DNA of 64,000 nt from assembly GCA_023460395.1 (NCBI GenBank), contig JAEWQB010000028.1:62001-126000 (forward strand), written 5' to 3'. Under the pieces are notes generated by a model, which did not search any database, was not told the DNA's origin, and was given only the letters and a program-made list of their open reading frames with translations. Below are positions 8,087 to 15,807 of this stretch, one piece after another. The position numbers and the translations under genes were made by a program. Positions within the stretch are counted from its first letter, which is position 1, and every line of letters begins with the position of its first letter. The DNA comes from Pseudomonadota bacterium. Its GTDB lineage: Bacteria > Desulfobacterota > Desulfovibrionia > Desulfovibrionales > Desulfovibrionaceae.

Positions 8087-9034
8087 CTATTTTTCATATG
8101 GCCCTAAAAACCGCTCGCCATTGAAATGGATCAGGTGTGTGGGAGCATCCGCTACCCACACTTCGGTTTCCCAAGCGATTTCCCCCAGATACCGGGCCAT
8201 TGTCGCGCGGTTGGGGAAAGCCGTCACATAAACGACCCCTGGCTTGGCGCTGGCAAAAAGCTTGGCCAACTCATCATGGCGCTTGCCGTCAACCGGGCCG
8301 TGGCTGGTCACAGACTCCACCAAAAGCAGCCAGTCTTTCTTTTTGTAGTACAAGACGACATCAGGCATTTTGCCATGAGAGTCTATGACAACTCCCAGGC
8401 GGGCCAGCAACTTTTCGTCGAAATATCCCCATTTATCGCCGGTATCCCCGGCGTAGACAGGTATACTGCCCGGAGCAAAACAGGGAGCGAACACTTCAAT
8501 GATGGCTTTTATGAGTTCACTATGCGCGCCGGGGCTGAGTTCTATCTGTTTGCCTTCTGGCAACGACACGGGCACTTTCACCATTTCCCGTTCACGGGCA
8601 TATCTTTTCGCCAAACTTTCCTGTTGCTCCAGAAAATTTTGCAGAGCGGCTTTCCAGCCCCTTGTGCCGTAGAGGCGAATCAAAGCAAGAGCCTCCGGCG
8701 AGATTTGGTAAACAGCCTTCGGACTGTTTACGGCGCGAGATGGTTCATCTGGATTGTAAAGACAAATACCGGCAGCCATAAACTGGTGCATGCTCTGGCG
8801 GCGAAAGGTTTCGCGAGTATTGGGAGCATAGCTGGTGCCATAGTTGTCACGCGCCCAATCCATTATGGGAGTGATGCCTATATACGGAGCTTCCGCCTGG
8901 CTCCATTTCTTTTCCGGCGTCATATTGCACAGGGCAAGGAGGCACAGCGCGGAACGCTCGTTATGCTGCGCCCTTGGCAACCCCAGCGCTTTGACGATCT
9001 CCAATGCTTCTTTAAGTTTTTCCTTCGCGCTCAC
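8087..9034 (-). CDS. Type II restriction endonuclease, BsuBI/PstI family
   Basis: 315 aa. The C-terminal half carries the family pattern: PDVVLYY (about 224-230), LLVESVTSHGPVDGKRHDEL (about 237-256), then YVTAFPNRATM and WETEVWVADAPTHLIHFNG near the end. Pro224-Asp225 and Glu240 are candidates for a PD-(D/E)xK-like active site. BsuBI and PstI both cut CTGCAG, so the same site is the likely target (inference). The gene starts with ATG 9034 inside the methyltransferase stop (4-base overlap), an arrangement that places the protective enzyme first. Confidence 0.88.
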   Translation of the reverse strand: MSAKEKLKEALEIVKALGLPRAQHNERSALCLLALCNMTPEKKWSQAEAPYIGITPIMDWARDNYGTSYAPNTRETFRRQSMHQFMAAGICLYNPDEPSRAVNSPKAVYQISPEALALIRLYGTRGWKAALQNFLEQQESLAKRYAREREMVKVPVSLPEGKQIELSPGAHSELIKAIIEVFAPCFAPGSIPVYAGDTGDKWGYFDEKLLARLGVVIDSHGKMPDVVLYYKKKDWLLLVESVTSHGPVDGKRHDELAKLFASAKPGVVYVTAFPNRATMARYLGEIAWETEVWVADAPTHLIHFNGERFLGPYEK

Positions 9035-10491
9035 GCCAGTACCGCCTCCAGGTGTTCTTCAATCGCTTCCTGGGTAAGCTCTTTTTGTTTTTTTACCCAC
9101 ACGCCGAGTTCCACAAGAAGTTTTGCGGACGGGTACGGGAGAGCGCGTAAATCCGTGGCATTGACTTGAGTATGCCCGTTAAAGCGCCGGAAAAGAGTAT
9201 CAATGAAACGAGAGTTCAAATAAACCGAAAGCCCGTGAGCCAAGTCTTTATTCAGGCCGCTTTTGCGGCAATGAAAGACGTTCAAGTGGTTTTCAAAGCC
9301 CAGAAAGGGCTTGTCGGGGAAGTAGGCGGGGTCAACGAGGTAGGCCACAATCCGGCGCTTTTCTTCCTTGGAAGACAAACGCCGCACAACGACATACCAG
9401 CCGCTGGGATACAACCATTTCATAGTATCGGAATGACAAACTATAGCATTGGGCTTTTTGAACCCCTCCTTGGGCCACTCGGTTTTGCCGTTAAAATGCC
9501 CCGAGTAAAGCAGCGGCACGTCATCGCCTTGTGGCATTTCGCGCAAATATTCCTTTAACCGAAAATCTACAACCGGCCCAGTGGAAACCTCTACGCCCAA
9601 AGAAGCCAAGGGCAGGTTGGCCTGGGTGAGTGATTCGACCTCGCCCCCCACGCCTGGAATGTGTATGAACTTTTCGGCGTCTCCGGGTCTGACTACAACC
9701 TCAAATGGGTGGCGATTTGCGTTGTAATCATTCATATCGCCATTTGTTGAAGTGGAGATAAGGATATCCGCTTGTTCCGCATCTCGCTCAAGCTGGATGA
9801 TGACATTTTCCTGCAGCACCTTATCGGCCTTGAAGGCCTCAGTTCTGGATGTGAACAGGTGAATGTGCCGGATAGCCGCATGGCGCAAAACAAACTCGCG
9901 GAACGGTCGATAGTACGGGCCATTGCAAAAGCTGCGCGGTATGATGGCAACCAGGTTCCCCCCAGGTTGCAAGAGGGCCACGGCAAGTGCGACAAAGGCC
10001 GTATAGAGATTGACCGTTTCAATCCCCACGTCACGCAAAAATGCCCGATGGAGCGAACTGCTGCTTATTTTTTTGTAGGGGGGGTTGAGTATCGCATGGG
10101 TGAAAGGGCGCTGTTTGCGCAAAACCAACATCACTGCGTGTTCAATAAAATCTGTGTGGTACACATGCCTTTTTATGGGTAACACGCCAAGTGCACGAGT
10201 TGTGTTCTCCTGCAGTTTCCGCACCATTGCAGCATCAAATTCAAACAGCGAGCTTTCACCGCAAGGAAATGGTGTGTCCCCATTCCGCAAGACATCAAAA
10301 AAAGCGCAGGTAAGGATCCCTTCCCCCGCCCCGGCATCAAGCAAATGGAATTCGCCGGAAGGTTTGGGCAAAAGAGATGCCATGAAAGCCGCTATATTGG
10401 GCGGCGTCATGTATTGCCCCAAAGCGGATTTGCCTGTGGGCTTTGCCGCCAATTTGTCTCTTTTTATCGAAGTTTCGAATAGTTGAAGCAT
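9031..10491 (-). CDS. Type II N6-adenine DNA methyltransferase, BsuBI/PstI type
   Basis: 486 aa. A LGQYMTP segment (about 24-30) is followed by the SAM-binding motif DAGAGEG (52-58) and the catalytic NPPY (136-139), giving the gamma-class motif order. The C-terminal half probably holds the target-recognition domain. It is the partner of the downstream endonuclease and should protect CTGCAG by adenine methylation (inferred from the partner family). It starts at ATG 10491; I see only a weak ribosome site upstream. CTGCAG occurs within this gene itself, so self-protection would be needed. No controller (C) protein gene is adjacent. Confidence 0.88.
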   Translation of the reverse strand: MLQLFETSIKRDKLAAKPTGKSALGQYMTPPNIAAFMASLLPKPSGEFHLLDAGAGEGILTCAFFDVLRNGDTPFPCGESSLFEFDAAMVRKLQENTTRALGVLPIKRHVYHTDFIEHAVMLVLRKQRPFTHAILNPPYKKISSSSLHRAFLRDVGIETVNLYTAFVALAVALLQPGGNLVAIIPRSFCNGPYYRPFREFVLRHAAIRHIHLFTSRTEAFKADKVLQENVIIQLERDAEQADILISTSTNGDMNDYNANRHPFEVVVRPGDAEKFIHIPGVGGEVESLTQANLPLASLGVEVSTGPVVDFRLKEYLREMPQGDDVPLLYSGHFNGKTEWPKEGFKKPNAIVCHSDTMKWLYPSGWYVVVRRLSSKEEKRRIVAYLVDPAYFPDKPFLGFENHLNVFHCRKSGLNKDLAHGLSVYLNSRFIDTLFRRFNGHTQVNATDLRALPYPSAKLLVELGVWVKKQKELTQEAIEEHLEAVLA

Positions 10492-10610
10492 TTTATATCC
10501 CTGTGCAATTGCTGCTTAATGCATGTTAGCCTGCCTGACCGATAATCGCAAGGTTCAAGCCGCCGACTGCTCCGGGAGCATTAATGCCAAGAGGATTCGG
10601 GATTTTTTGT

Positions 10611-10639
10611 TTGAGTATTTTCTAGGAATAAATTATTAG
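10611..10639 (+). promoter_or_regulatory. Promoter of the element-borne tRNA-Ser
   Basis: TTGAGT (10611-10616), a 17-base AT-rich spacer, and TATTAG (10634-10639). Predicted transcription would start near 10646, 17 bases before the mature tRNA 5' end. Confidence 0.7.
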
Positions 10640-10662
10640 TTGTGATTGCCGTTGCTTGCAGC

Positions 10663-10752
10663 GGAGGGATGGCAGAGCGGCTGATCGCGGTGGTCTTGAA
10701 AACCATTTAGGGTTAACGCCCTACGGGGGTTCAAATCCCTCTCCCTCCGCCA
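10663..10752 (+). tRNA. tRNA-Ser (anticodon UGA), carried by the mobile element
   Basis: A 90-base class II tRNA. Acceptor strands are GGAGGGA (10663-10669) and TCCCTCC (10742-10748), followed by discriminator G and encoded CCA (10750-10752). The anticodon arm is GTGGT-CTTGAAA-ACCAT with TGA at 10697-10699, the long variable arm is TAGGG/CCCTA, and the T-loop is TTCAAAT. It has its own promoter and terminator and lies on the opposite strand to the flanking element genes. It differs from the split host tRNA-Ser(UGA) in the D-loop, anticodon stem and variable arm, so it is not a simple duplicate, and its anticodon stem does not match the integrase core. Confidence 0.95.
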
Positions 10753-10771
10753 GTACAGTATTTTGTAGCAC

Positions 10772-10808
10772 AAAAATCTCTTGGCAGACTTAGCGTCAAG
10801 GGATTTTT
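10772..10808. terminator. Bidirectional terminator between tRNA-Ser and relaxase genes
   Basis: AAAAATCTCTTG (10772-10783) pairs with CAAGGGATTTTT (10797-10808) with one mismatch. T-runs occur on both strands, serving the rightward tRNA and the leftward mobilization operon. Confidence 0.75.
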
Positions 10809-10809
10809 G

Positions 10810-12411
10810 CTATCTGCCGAACCCCGGCCCTCGGCTGCGCTGCCGCTCCCGTTCCCGAAATCGTTCTATTTGGCGTTCAACAAGGCGCTCAAGCGCGACA
10901 AGAGCGGTTCCAAGCTCGCGTGTATATCGCTCAAGCGTTGCAAGTGCCGCGCTGATTCCTGCTGTTCGGTCTGGAGTTGACCGATTTTTTCTTGTAGCTG
11001 CCGGATGGCCTGGGCGTGGTTCTTCAGGCTGCGCTGATGGTTGTTTAGGGATGTGCTGTGCATCTTCTGCGTGGCGCTCAATTCCTGCTCCATGATAAGC
11101 AAAGTGTTCTTGAGAGTGCGTTCCAGTTCGGTCATGGCTTATTTCCTCACTATTATCCAGGCTTCCCGTTTGCCGAGCGTCCCGCCGTGGGTGATTGTCC
11201 AGCCTTCCGGCGTCAGCAGGTAGTCTTTGCCCTCCGACTGATACGGCTCCAACCCCTTGAACGAGGCCCATATCCGGGCGCTCTGCACTTCCAGGGACTC
11301 TTTCCGTTCCGACAGCGTGACGATTTCCCGGTGCAAGGTCGTGATTTTCTTCTCGGCCAGGGTCAACAGGCCCCAGCCGCTGAATATCGCGCCCGTCAGA
11401 ATGCACAGGGTGATGACCAGGGCTTGTAGGCACTTCCAGCCAAAGGCGGCGCTCAGAATCCGGCAGCGTGAAGTCACGTTCTGTTCCAGGCTGGAGAACT
11501 GGCGCAGGATAGCGGCCTCGGTTGTACTGAGCGCGGTTGTCGATGATTCGTGTAAACTCCGACTCAAGGCGTCGAACTGTTTCCGGGTCAGGGATTCCAT
11601 CTCCTGGCGCTCCTGTTCCGCCTTGGCCTTCAACTTCTCGGTTAGCGAGTTCAAGTTTCCAGTGTTCTGCATATATTCCTCCCTTGAGGCGGAGTTTTTC
11701 CCCGCTCTCCGGGTCTTTGACGGTTATGTAATCTTTGCCTGCCCGGTTGATTTCCAACCCGGCCCCGGCAAGCGTTTGGAGCATATCCGCGCGATTCCGC
11801 ACAAGCCCTTGCTCAATATTCGCCTGCATATATTGGTGAACTGCACCCTTGGCGGCGGCACGGTCATCTTTTGATGGCGTTTTGCCCCAGCGCAGCAGGC
11901 GGGCGTTGTGTAAATCCGCATGTTCCGGCGTGTGCAGACGGGCGCGGGCCGGGTCATCCGGTCTGGCCCAACCTTCCCGGTGGTTGTGCAGGTCGCGGAA
12001 CACATCAAAGTGTTTCTGCCAGCCGGGCGGGCAGGGATTGAACGCCTTGCCGCTTGATAGCTCCACACGCGGAATGACGAAGTGCAGCTCATGGTGGCCA
12101 GCATGGGAGTGCCGCACCCACAGGATGTTGCGCTGATCCGGCCCCAGCCCCGCGAAGGCCATTTGCTCAAAGTCGTCCATAACGCGCCGTTCCTGTTCCG
12201 GCGTCACCGCATCGTCCGGGTGCCAGGAAAGCACCCCGGCGGTGAACTTCCATTTGCTGTCCAGCGAGTCGATGAGGTCGCGGGTGGTTTCCACGTCCCC
12301 GCACAGCACTTCCGGCGGCAGCTCGTCCCGGCCCGGGTAGTCCGGGCGGACAAGGTAGCGCGTGGGGCCGTCACCGCCACCCTGGCCGTGTGGAAAGACT
12401 TTCATGTACAT
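10810..12411 (-). CDS. Relaxase, ColE1 MbeA-like (MOB-P, HEN type)
   Basis: 533 aa. The relaxase nicks one strand at oriT and pilots it during conjugative transfer. Tyr19 is placed exactly like the catalytic Tyr19 of ColE1 MbeA. A metal-site motif His101-x6-Glu108-x-His110 (in HSHAGHHELHFVIPR) matches the MbeA His97/Glu104/Asn106 spacing, with His replacing Asn. The N-terminal 300 residues are the relaxase domain; the rest is hydrophilic with Arg-rich segments and may be shaped by the overlapping genes. It starts at ATG 12411, overlapping mobC by 10 bases. Two further genes (mbeB-like and mbeD-like) lie entirely inside its 3' half in another frame, as in ColE1. Confidence 0.88.
   Translation of the reverse strand: MYMKVFPHGQGGGDGPTRYLVRPDYPGRDELPPEVLCGDVETTRDLIDSLDSKWKFTAGVLSWHPDDAVTPEQERRVMDDFEQMAFAGLGPDQRNILWVRHSHAGHHELHFVIPRVELSSGKAFNPCPPGWQKHFDVFRDLHNHREGWARPDDPARARLHTPEHADLHNARLLRWGKTPSKDDRAAAKGAVHQYMQANIEQGLVRNRADMLQTLAGAGLEINRAGKDYITVKDPESGEKLRLKGGIYAEHWKLELANREVEGQGGTGAPGDGIPDPETVRRLESEFTRIIDNRAQYNRGRYPAPVLQPGTERDFTLPDSERRLWLEVPTSPGHHPVHSDGRDIQRLGPVDPGREENHDLAPGNRHAVGTERVPGSAERPDMGLVQGVGAVSVGGQRLPADAGRLDNHPRRDARQTGSLDNSEEISHDRTGTHSQEHFAYHGAGIERHAEDAQHIPKQPSAQPEEPRPGHPAATRKNRSTPDRTAGISAALATLERYTRELGTALVALERLVERQIERFRERERQRSRGPGFGR
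10866..11135 (-). CDS. MbeD-like mobilization coiled-coil protein, nested in relaxase gene
   Basis: 89 aa, read in another frame within the relaxase gene. Nearly the whole chain is a heptad-rich, Gln/Leu/Glu coiled coil, as in MbeD/MobD entry-exclusion or mobilization proteins of ColE1-type plasmids. It starts at ATG 11135, 3 bases past the mbeB-like stop, with GAGGAAAT upstream. The good ribosome site, tight spacing and identical arrangement to ColE1 argue that it is expressed. The precise role is inferred from position. Confidence 0.7.
   Translation of the reverse strand: MTELERTLKNTLLIMEQELSATQKMHSTSLNNHQRSLKNHAQAIRQLQEKIGQLQTEQQESARHLQRLSDIHASLEPLLSRLSALLNAK
11139..11672 (-). CDS. MbeB-like mobilization protein, nested in relaxase gene
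   Basis: 177 aa, read in another frame inside the relaxase gene. The N-terminus (SLTEKLKAKAEQERQEMESL) fits the MbeB/MobB N-terminal pattern; a long helix follows, then a single hydrophobic segment (about residues 85-105), a second coiled-coil stretch, and a C-terminal domain ending WIIVRK. The ATG at 11672 has a strong GGGAGGAA ribosome site. MbeB-type proteins stabilise the relaxosome and may attach it to the membrane or coupling protein. Start signal and family match make this a real overlapping gene. Confidence 0.75.
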   Translation of the reverse strand: MQNTGNLNSLTEKLKAKAEQERQEMESLTRKQFDALSRSLHESSTTALSTTEAAILRQFSSLEQNVTSRCRILSAAFGWKCLQALVITLCILTGAIFSGWGLLTLAEKKITTLHREIVTLSERKESLEVQSARIWASFKGLEPYQSEGKDYLLTPEGWTITHGGTLGKREAWIIVRK

Positions 12412-12743
12412 GACGGCTCTCCATCGTCAGGCGGCGGGGCTGTGTCTTTCAGTTCCCGTTCCAGGCTGACCAGAGCGGCCAGTACGTCTATCGTTTCGGC
12501 GCGACTCTTGTGGACGTTGGCCCACCGCGCAAGCTGATTCAGGTTAACGCCGATGCGGGCAAGCTGGCGGACGCGCTCTTTTTCCAAGGGCGTTTGCCGA
12601 AGGCGATAGTCCAGGGCGCGTTGCCGGATGAAATCCGTCACGGTCTGGCCCTGGGCTTCGGCCTTGGCGGTGATGGCCTCTTTCTCCGCAGGGGTGACGC
12701 GCAGCTTCACCAGGGCGGTGCGGGTTTCGGTTTTCGCCTTCAT
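12402..12743 (-). CDS. mobC: MobC/MbeC-like relaxosome accessory protein
   Basis: 113 aa from ATG 12743; upstream extension is possible but lacks a start signal. The N-terminus (ALVKLRVTPAEKEAI) is a ribbon-helix-helix DNA-binding pattern, followed by VTDFIRQRAL and the MobC signature LARIGVNLNQLARWAN (about residues 65-80). MobC proteins bind oriT and help the relaxase open the DNA. The gene overlaps the relaxase start by 10 bases, so translation is coupled. The oriT should lie just upstream, in 12744-13062. Confidence 0.85.
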   Translation of the reverse strand: MKAKTETRTALVKLRVTPAEKEAITAKAEAQGQTVTDFIRQRALDYRLRQTPLEKERVRQLARIGVNLNQLARWANVHKSRAETIDVLAALVSLERELKDTAPPPDDGEPSCT

Positions 12744-13062
12744 GGCTTTTGTCTTTGCAGGGTTCGAAGGGGCGCAGCCTCTCGCCAGCCCCGGCAGGGG
12801 ACACCGCGCAGCGTGTGGCCACAACGGGTAGGCTGGCTATCGGCAATAACACCGGGGCGAAACGGCAACATATTGGATGCGTCACGAAAGAATACGGAAA
12901 ACGAAATAAACGAATTTGACGAAATTACCGAAGAAATGCCCCTCGTCCTGGAGCGCGTTTGTTCGTATGCTTCGTTTCTTTCGTGAGCCGACAATGCCGT
13001 GATCCGCTGACTATGCCGCTGGGTAACGAAGAAAGAAAAAAACGAAGAAAACGAAATAAGCA
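12744..13062. other. Putative origin region (oriT and/or oriV) with clustered ACGAA repeats
   Basis: Intergenic between mobC and the primase-like gene, both read leftward, which is where ColE1-type oriT normally sits. Repeats of ACGAA occur near 12883, 12901, 12910, 12919, 13026, 13042 and 13051, and the inverse TTCGT near 12963, 12971 and 12980. They continue as TTCGT into the end of the primase-like gene (13085, 13093, 13102, 13111). Such iteron-like clusters beside a replication gene suggest a replication origin. I could not identify a nic site. Confidence 0.5.
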
Positions 13063-15447
13063 TCAGCATGTGGCCTCCTTTTTTTCGTTACATTCGTTAT
13101 TTTCGTTTCCTTCGTTTATTGTCGTTATTTCGCGCAGGGTGATGATTTGCTTGGGACGGCCTTTCCCGCTCCTTTCTTTTCGGATACTGATACGTTGCTG
13201 CGCCTCCAATTGTTGCAAGAGTGGCTGTAATCTCTCCTTGGGGATATTCCGGCTGAACGCGGCACTCAAATCCGTGGCCGAAAGCGGTCCCTGTTTCAGT
13301 ATTTCCAAAAGTTTTTCCTCAAGCGGGTCAACAGACCGATCACCGAAGATATACAGGGCGGAATCTTGAGCGTAGCCCCACATTGCCAGAGCGGCTTTCA
13401 GGTGCGGCACGTCAATGCGCTCCTGACCGTCGAGCAGCGCGTAGACCAAGGCAAGGCGCTGCGCCTGCGCTTCGGCCCGGTTGATGATGCTCCCGGCAAG
13501 CCCGGTGTGCTCCCTGGATATTTCAGGGTAGAAGCCCTCCCACATTTCCAGGGCGTTGGCGGTCATGGTCATGGCTCCACGCTTTTGCGCCTGGGCCACC
13601 AACCGCCACAACTCGCGCTGTATCGGAGCCAGTTCCGTTTCCGGCATTCGGGGCGGCATGGCCACCAGCTTGGAGCGGCGGGCGCATATCCAGAGAAAGC
13701 GGTTGCCGAAACCGTTGAAGGCCTGCACGTCCCCGAGACAAACGGCAAGCTCCTGCATAGTGATGTGGGTGATGATGTTGATATGCGCCCCTTTGACCGT
13801 GATGGGGTTGTTTTTGGTCAGCGGGGCGTAGTTGCCGTCATCCCAAAAGCAGCGAAGCCCCATTGAAAGGGTGTTGCCCTCGCGTTTGGTGCAGGTGAGG
13901 CCGCTGGCAAACTCTTCATCCTGAATCATCAGACGCTTGTCGCCTTTTTCGCGGATAGGCTCGTTGGGGTTTTGGCGTTGCCGCCGTTCCCGTTCCTCGT
14001 CCGACTCATCCCGGACGTGATAGGCCAGCCCTTCGCCGGTAGAGAGCGGCCCGCCGCTCTCCCTGGCGGGCAGGGGCAAGCCCCATTCCCGCAAATCGGT
14101 AAGATAGCAATACTCCCGGCCAAAGAGCTTTGTGACCGGATGCCGGGACGTGCCTTTCCGGGCTTTGCTGGAGTTGCCGCAAATGACGGCGAACAGACGC
14201 GGCGGGTGAACCGTTTCACCGATATAAAGGTGGGGGCCTTGGCCTGAACCGTTATCGGGCGCATGACCGTAGATTTCCGCGCAGAAGCGCACCAGAGCGG
14301 TGATGGCGACCGCTGCCGGGTCCGCCTCGCTATCCCGCGTGGCCAGATTCACGAACTCGCCCAGAATGCCGGGGCAAGCGTCAAAGGAAAACACCGGCCA
14401 CTCCTTGATGGTGATGTCTTCCGCGTCTGGCGCTGGTATGTCGGGTATGGAAATGGACGGCGCAAGACTTGGATAGCGTTTTGCTGCTCTGCGGCTGAAC
14501 TCTGACACCGGCATGGCTGTTTCAATGTGAACCTGCGGGAGAAATCCCGGTTCGGCCTGGTCGGCCAAATCCCAGCCGTCCGGCAAGGTATCCGGCGGCT
14601 GGACGATGGCAATGCTCTGCGCTGTGCCGTCCAGAATCCGGGCAAGCTCCAGGGTGGCGGAAAATCCAGGCTCGTCGTTGTCTGGCCAGATGATGACGTT
14701 TCTCCCCTGGAGCGGGGAGAAGTCCGCTTTACCAACGGCTTTGACGCCGCCGCTCCAGGTGAGCGCCGCATGGTGCGGGAAATAGGCTTGGGTGGCGTCC
14801 GCTGTTTTCTCGCCTTCCACCAGTAGGACGGAAGCATCCGGCAGGGCTGCGAGCTTCGGCAGACCATACAGCGGGCGCGGCTCAGGCAGGGCTTTCCATG
14901 CCCACTGCGGACTGCCGGAGCCGTATCGTCCATAACAAAGCGGCAGAACGGCCTTGCCGTCCGGCAAGTCGAACCGGACGGCGTAGGCCAAGGTGCGGCC
15001 CTGTGCGTCTTCATAACACCAAGTCTGGCTGTATTGCCCATGTTGCGGATGGCGGCGCGGCGGTTCCGGAGCAAACTGCGGAACAGGCAGAATCGGCGTG
15101 AAGGTGGCCGGGGCAGTCGATGCGGCGCTACTTGTGGCCTGTGGGCGGAACCCCTGCGCTGTGCCGATGTTATACCGTTTTTTCAACTCCCCGGCGGCTT
15201 CGCCCTGGCGCATATTCCAGACCTTGGCGGCGAGACCGATGATGTCTCCCCATACGTCACCAGAGGCAAAATCGCTGCCTTTGCCGGTTTCCAGATTGGT
15301 GCGGCAGGAATCGCCATTGCCGCCCTGAAGAGAGGCGCAGAGGTATTCCTTGCCGGAAATGCGGCCTCCGGGAAGAAGGTTTTGCACCACATCCGGCAAC
15401 CGGGATTGCAGGCCATCTTTTACCTCTTGAAAGATGTTGCCGTTCAT
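13063..15447 (-). CDS. Primase-like replication protein with TOPRIM and DUF3987 domains
   Basis: 794 aa. An N-terminal segment (about 25-65) resembles the small primase zinc-binding/CHC-like module with two Cys. A TOPRIM-like core follows, with LLVEGEKTAD (208-217) and IIWPDNDEPG (252-261) providing the acidic metal site. The C-terminal half (about 340-700) is a DUF3987/YfjI-type domain common in plasmid and island replication proteins. The extreme C-terminus is a run of Asn-Glu pairs (NEGNENNECNEKKE) created by ACGAA-type DNA repeats. The start overlaps the AlpA-like gene stop by 4 bases. It probably primes or initiates replication of the excised element (inference). Confidence 0.75.
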   Translation of the reverse strand: MNGNIFQEVKDGLQSRLPDVVQNLLPGGRISGKEYLCASLQGGNGDSCRTNLETGKGSDFASGDVWGDIIGLAAKVWNMRQGEAAGELKKRYNIGTAQGFRPQATSSAASTAPATFTPILPVPQFAPEPPRRHPQHGQYSQTWCYEDAQGRTLAYAVRFDLPDGKAVLPLCYGRYGSGSPQWAWKALPEPRPLYGLPKLAALPDASVLLVEGEKTADATQAYFPHHAALTWSGGVKAVGKADFSPLQGRNVIIWPDNDEPGFSATLELARILDGTAQSIAIVQPPDTLPDGWDLADQAEPGFLPQVHIETAMPVSEFSRRAAKRYPSLAPSISIPDIPAPDAEDITIKEWPVFSFDACPGILGEFVNLATRDSEADPAAVAITALVRFCAEIYGHAPDNGSGQGPHLYIGETVHPPRLFAVICGNSSKARKGTSRHPVTKLFGREYCYLTDLREWGLPLPARESGGPLSTGEGLAYHVRDESDEERERRQRQNPNEPIREKGDKRLMIQDEEFASGLTCTKREGNTLSMGLRCFWDDGNYAPLTKNNPITVKGAHINIITHITMQELAVCLGDVQAFNGFGNRFLWICARRSKLVAMPPRMPETELAPIQRELWRLVAQAQKRGAMTMTANALEMWEGFYPEISREHTGLAGSIINRAEAQAQRLALVYALLDGQERIDVPHLKAALAMWGYAQDSALYIFGDRSVDPLEEKLLEILKQGPLSATDLSAAFSRNIPKERLQPLLQQLEAQQRISIRKERSGKGRPKQIITLREITTINEGNENNECNEKKEATC

Positions 15448-15731
15448 CGGGCACTCCGGGCTTTGACTTCCGCTTTGGTGGGCCTGCCGCGTTTTTTGGG
15501 AGCCGCCTGCATGAGGTTTTGATATTCTTCCGATTGCGCCGCTGCCTGAAGAGCTTTTTGTTCTATCCAGGCATCAACGGAGTCCACCAGCCACGCCAGC
15601 CTGCGGCCCAACTTCATGGGCGGCGGCACAGCGTCAAACTGCTTGCGGGCGAGATGCCCGTGAACCGCCGCAATGCTCTTGCCCAGAATTGTGGAAAGTT
15701 CCTCGATGTTGTAAAATCTCTTCTGTACCAT
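15444..15731 (-). CDS. AlpA/excisionase-type small DNA-binding regulator
   Basis: 95 aa. The N-terminus (FYNIEELSTILGKSIAAVHGHLARK) is a winged helix-turn-helix of the AlpA/MerR-excisionase type, followed by a Trp-rich region and a basic tail with an AT-hook-like KKRGRPTK. Such proteins regulate integrase genes or act as excisionases in integrative elements. The start ATG 15731 has GGAGGAA at a good distance, and the gene is translationally coupled to the primase-like gene. Confidence 0.75.
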   Translation of the reverse strand: MVQKRFYNIEELSTILGKSIAAVHGHLARKQFDAVPPPMKLGRRLAWLVDSVDAWIEQKALQAAAQSEEYQNLMQAAPKKRGRPTKAEVKARSAR

Positions 15732-15807
15732 TGTTCATTCCTCCGTGAATGTGCGGTGTGTGAAAACGCCTGAGTATTCAGGCCAACCGACTATTCTGTG
15801 GCAAAAA

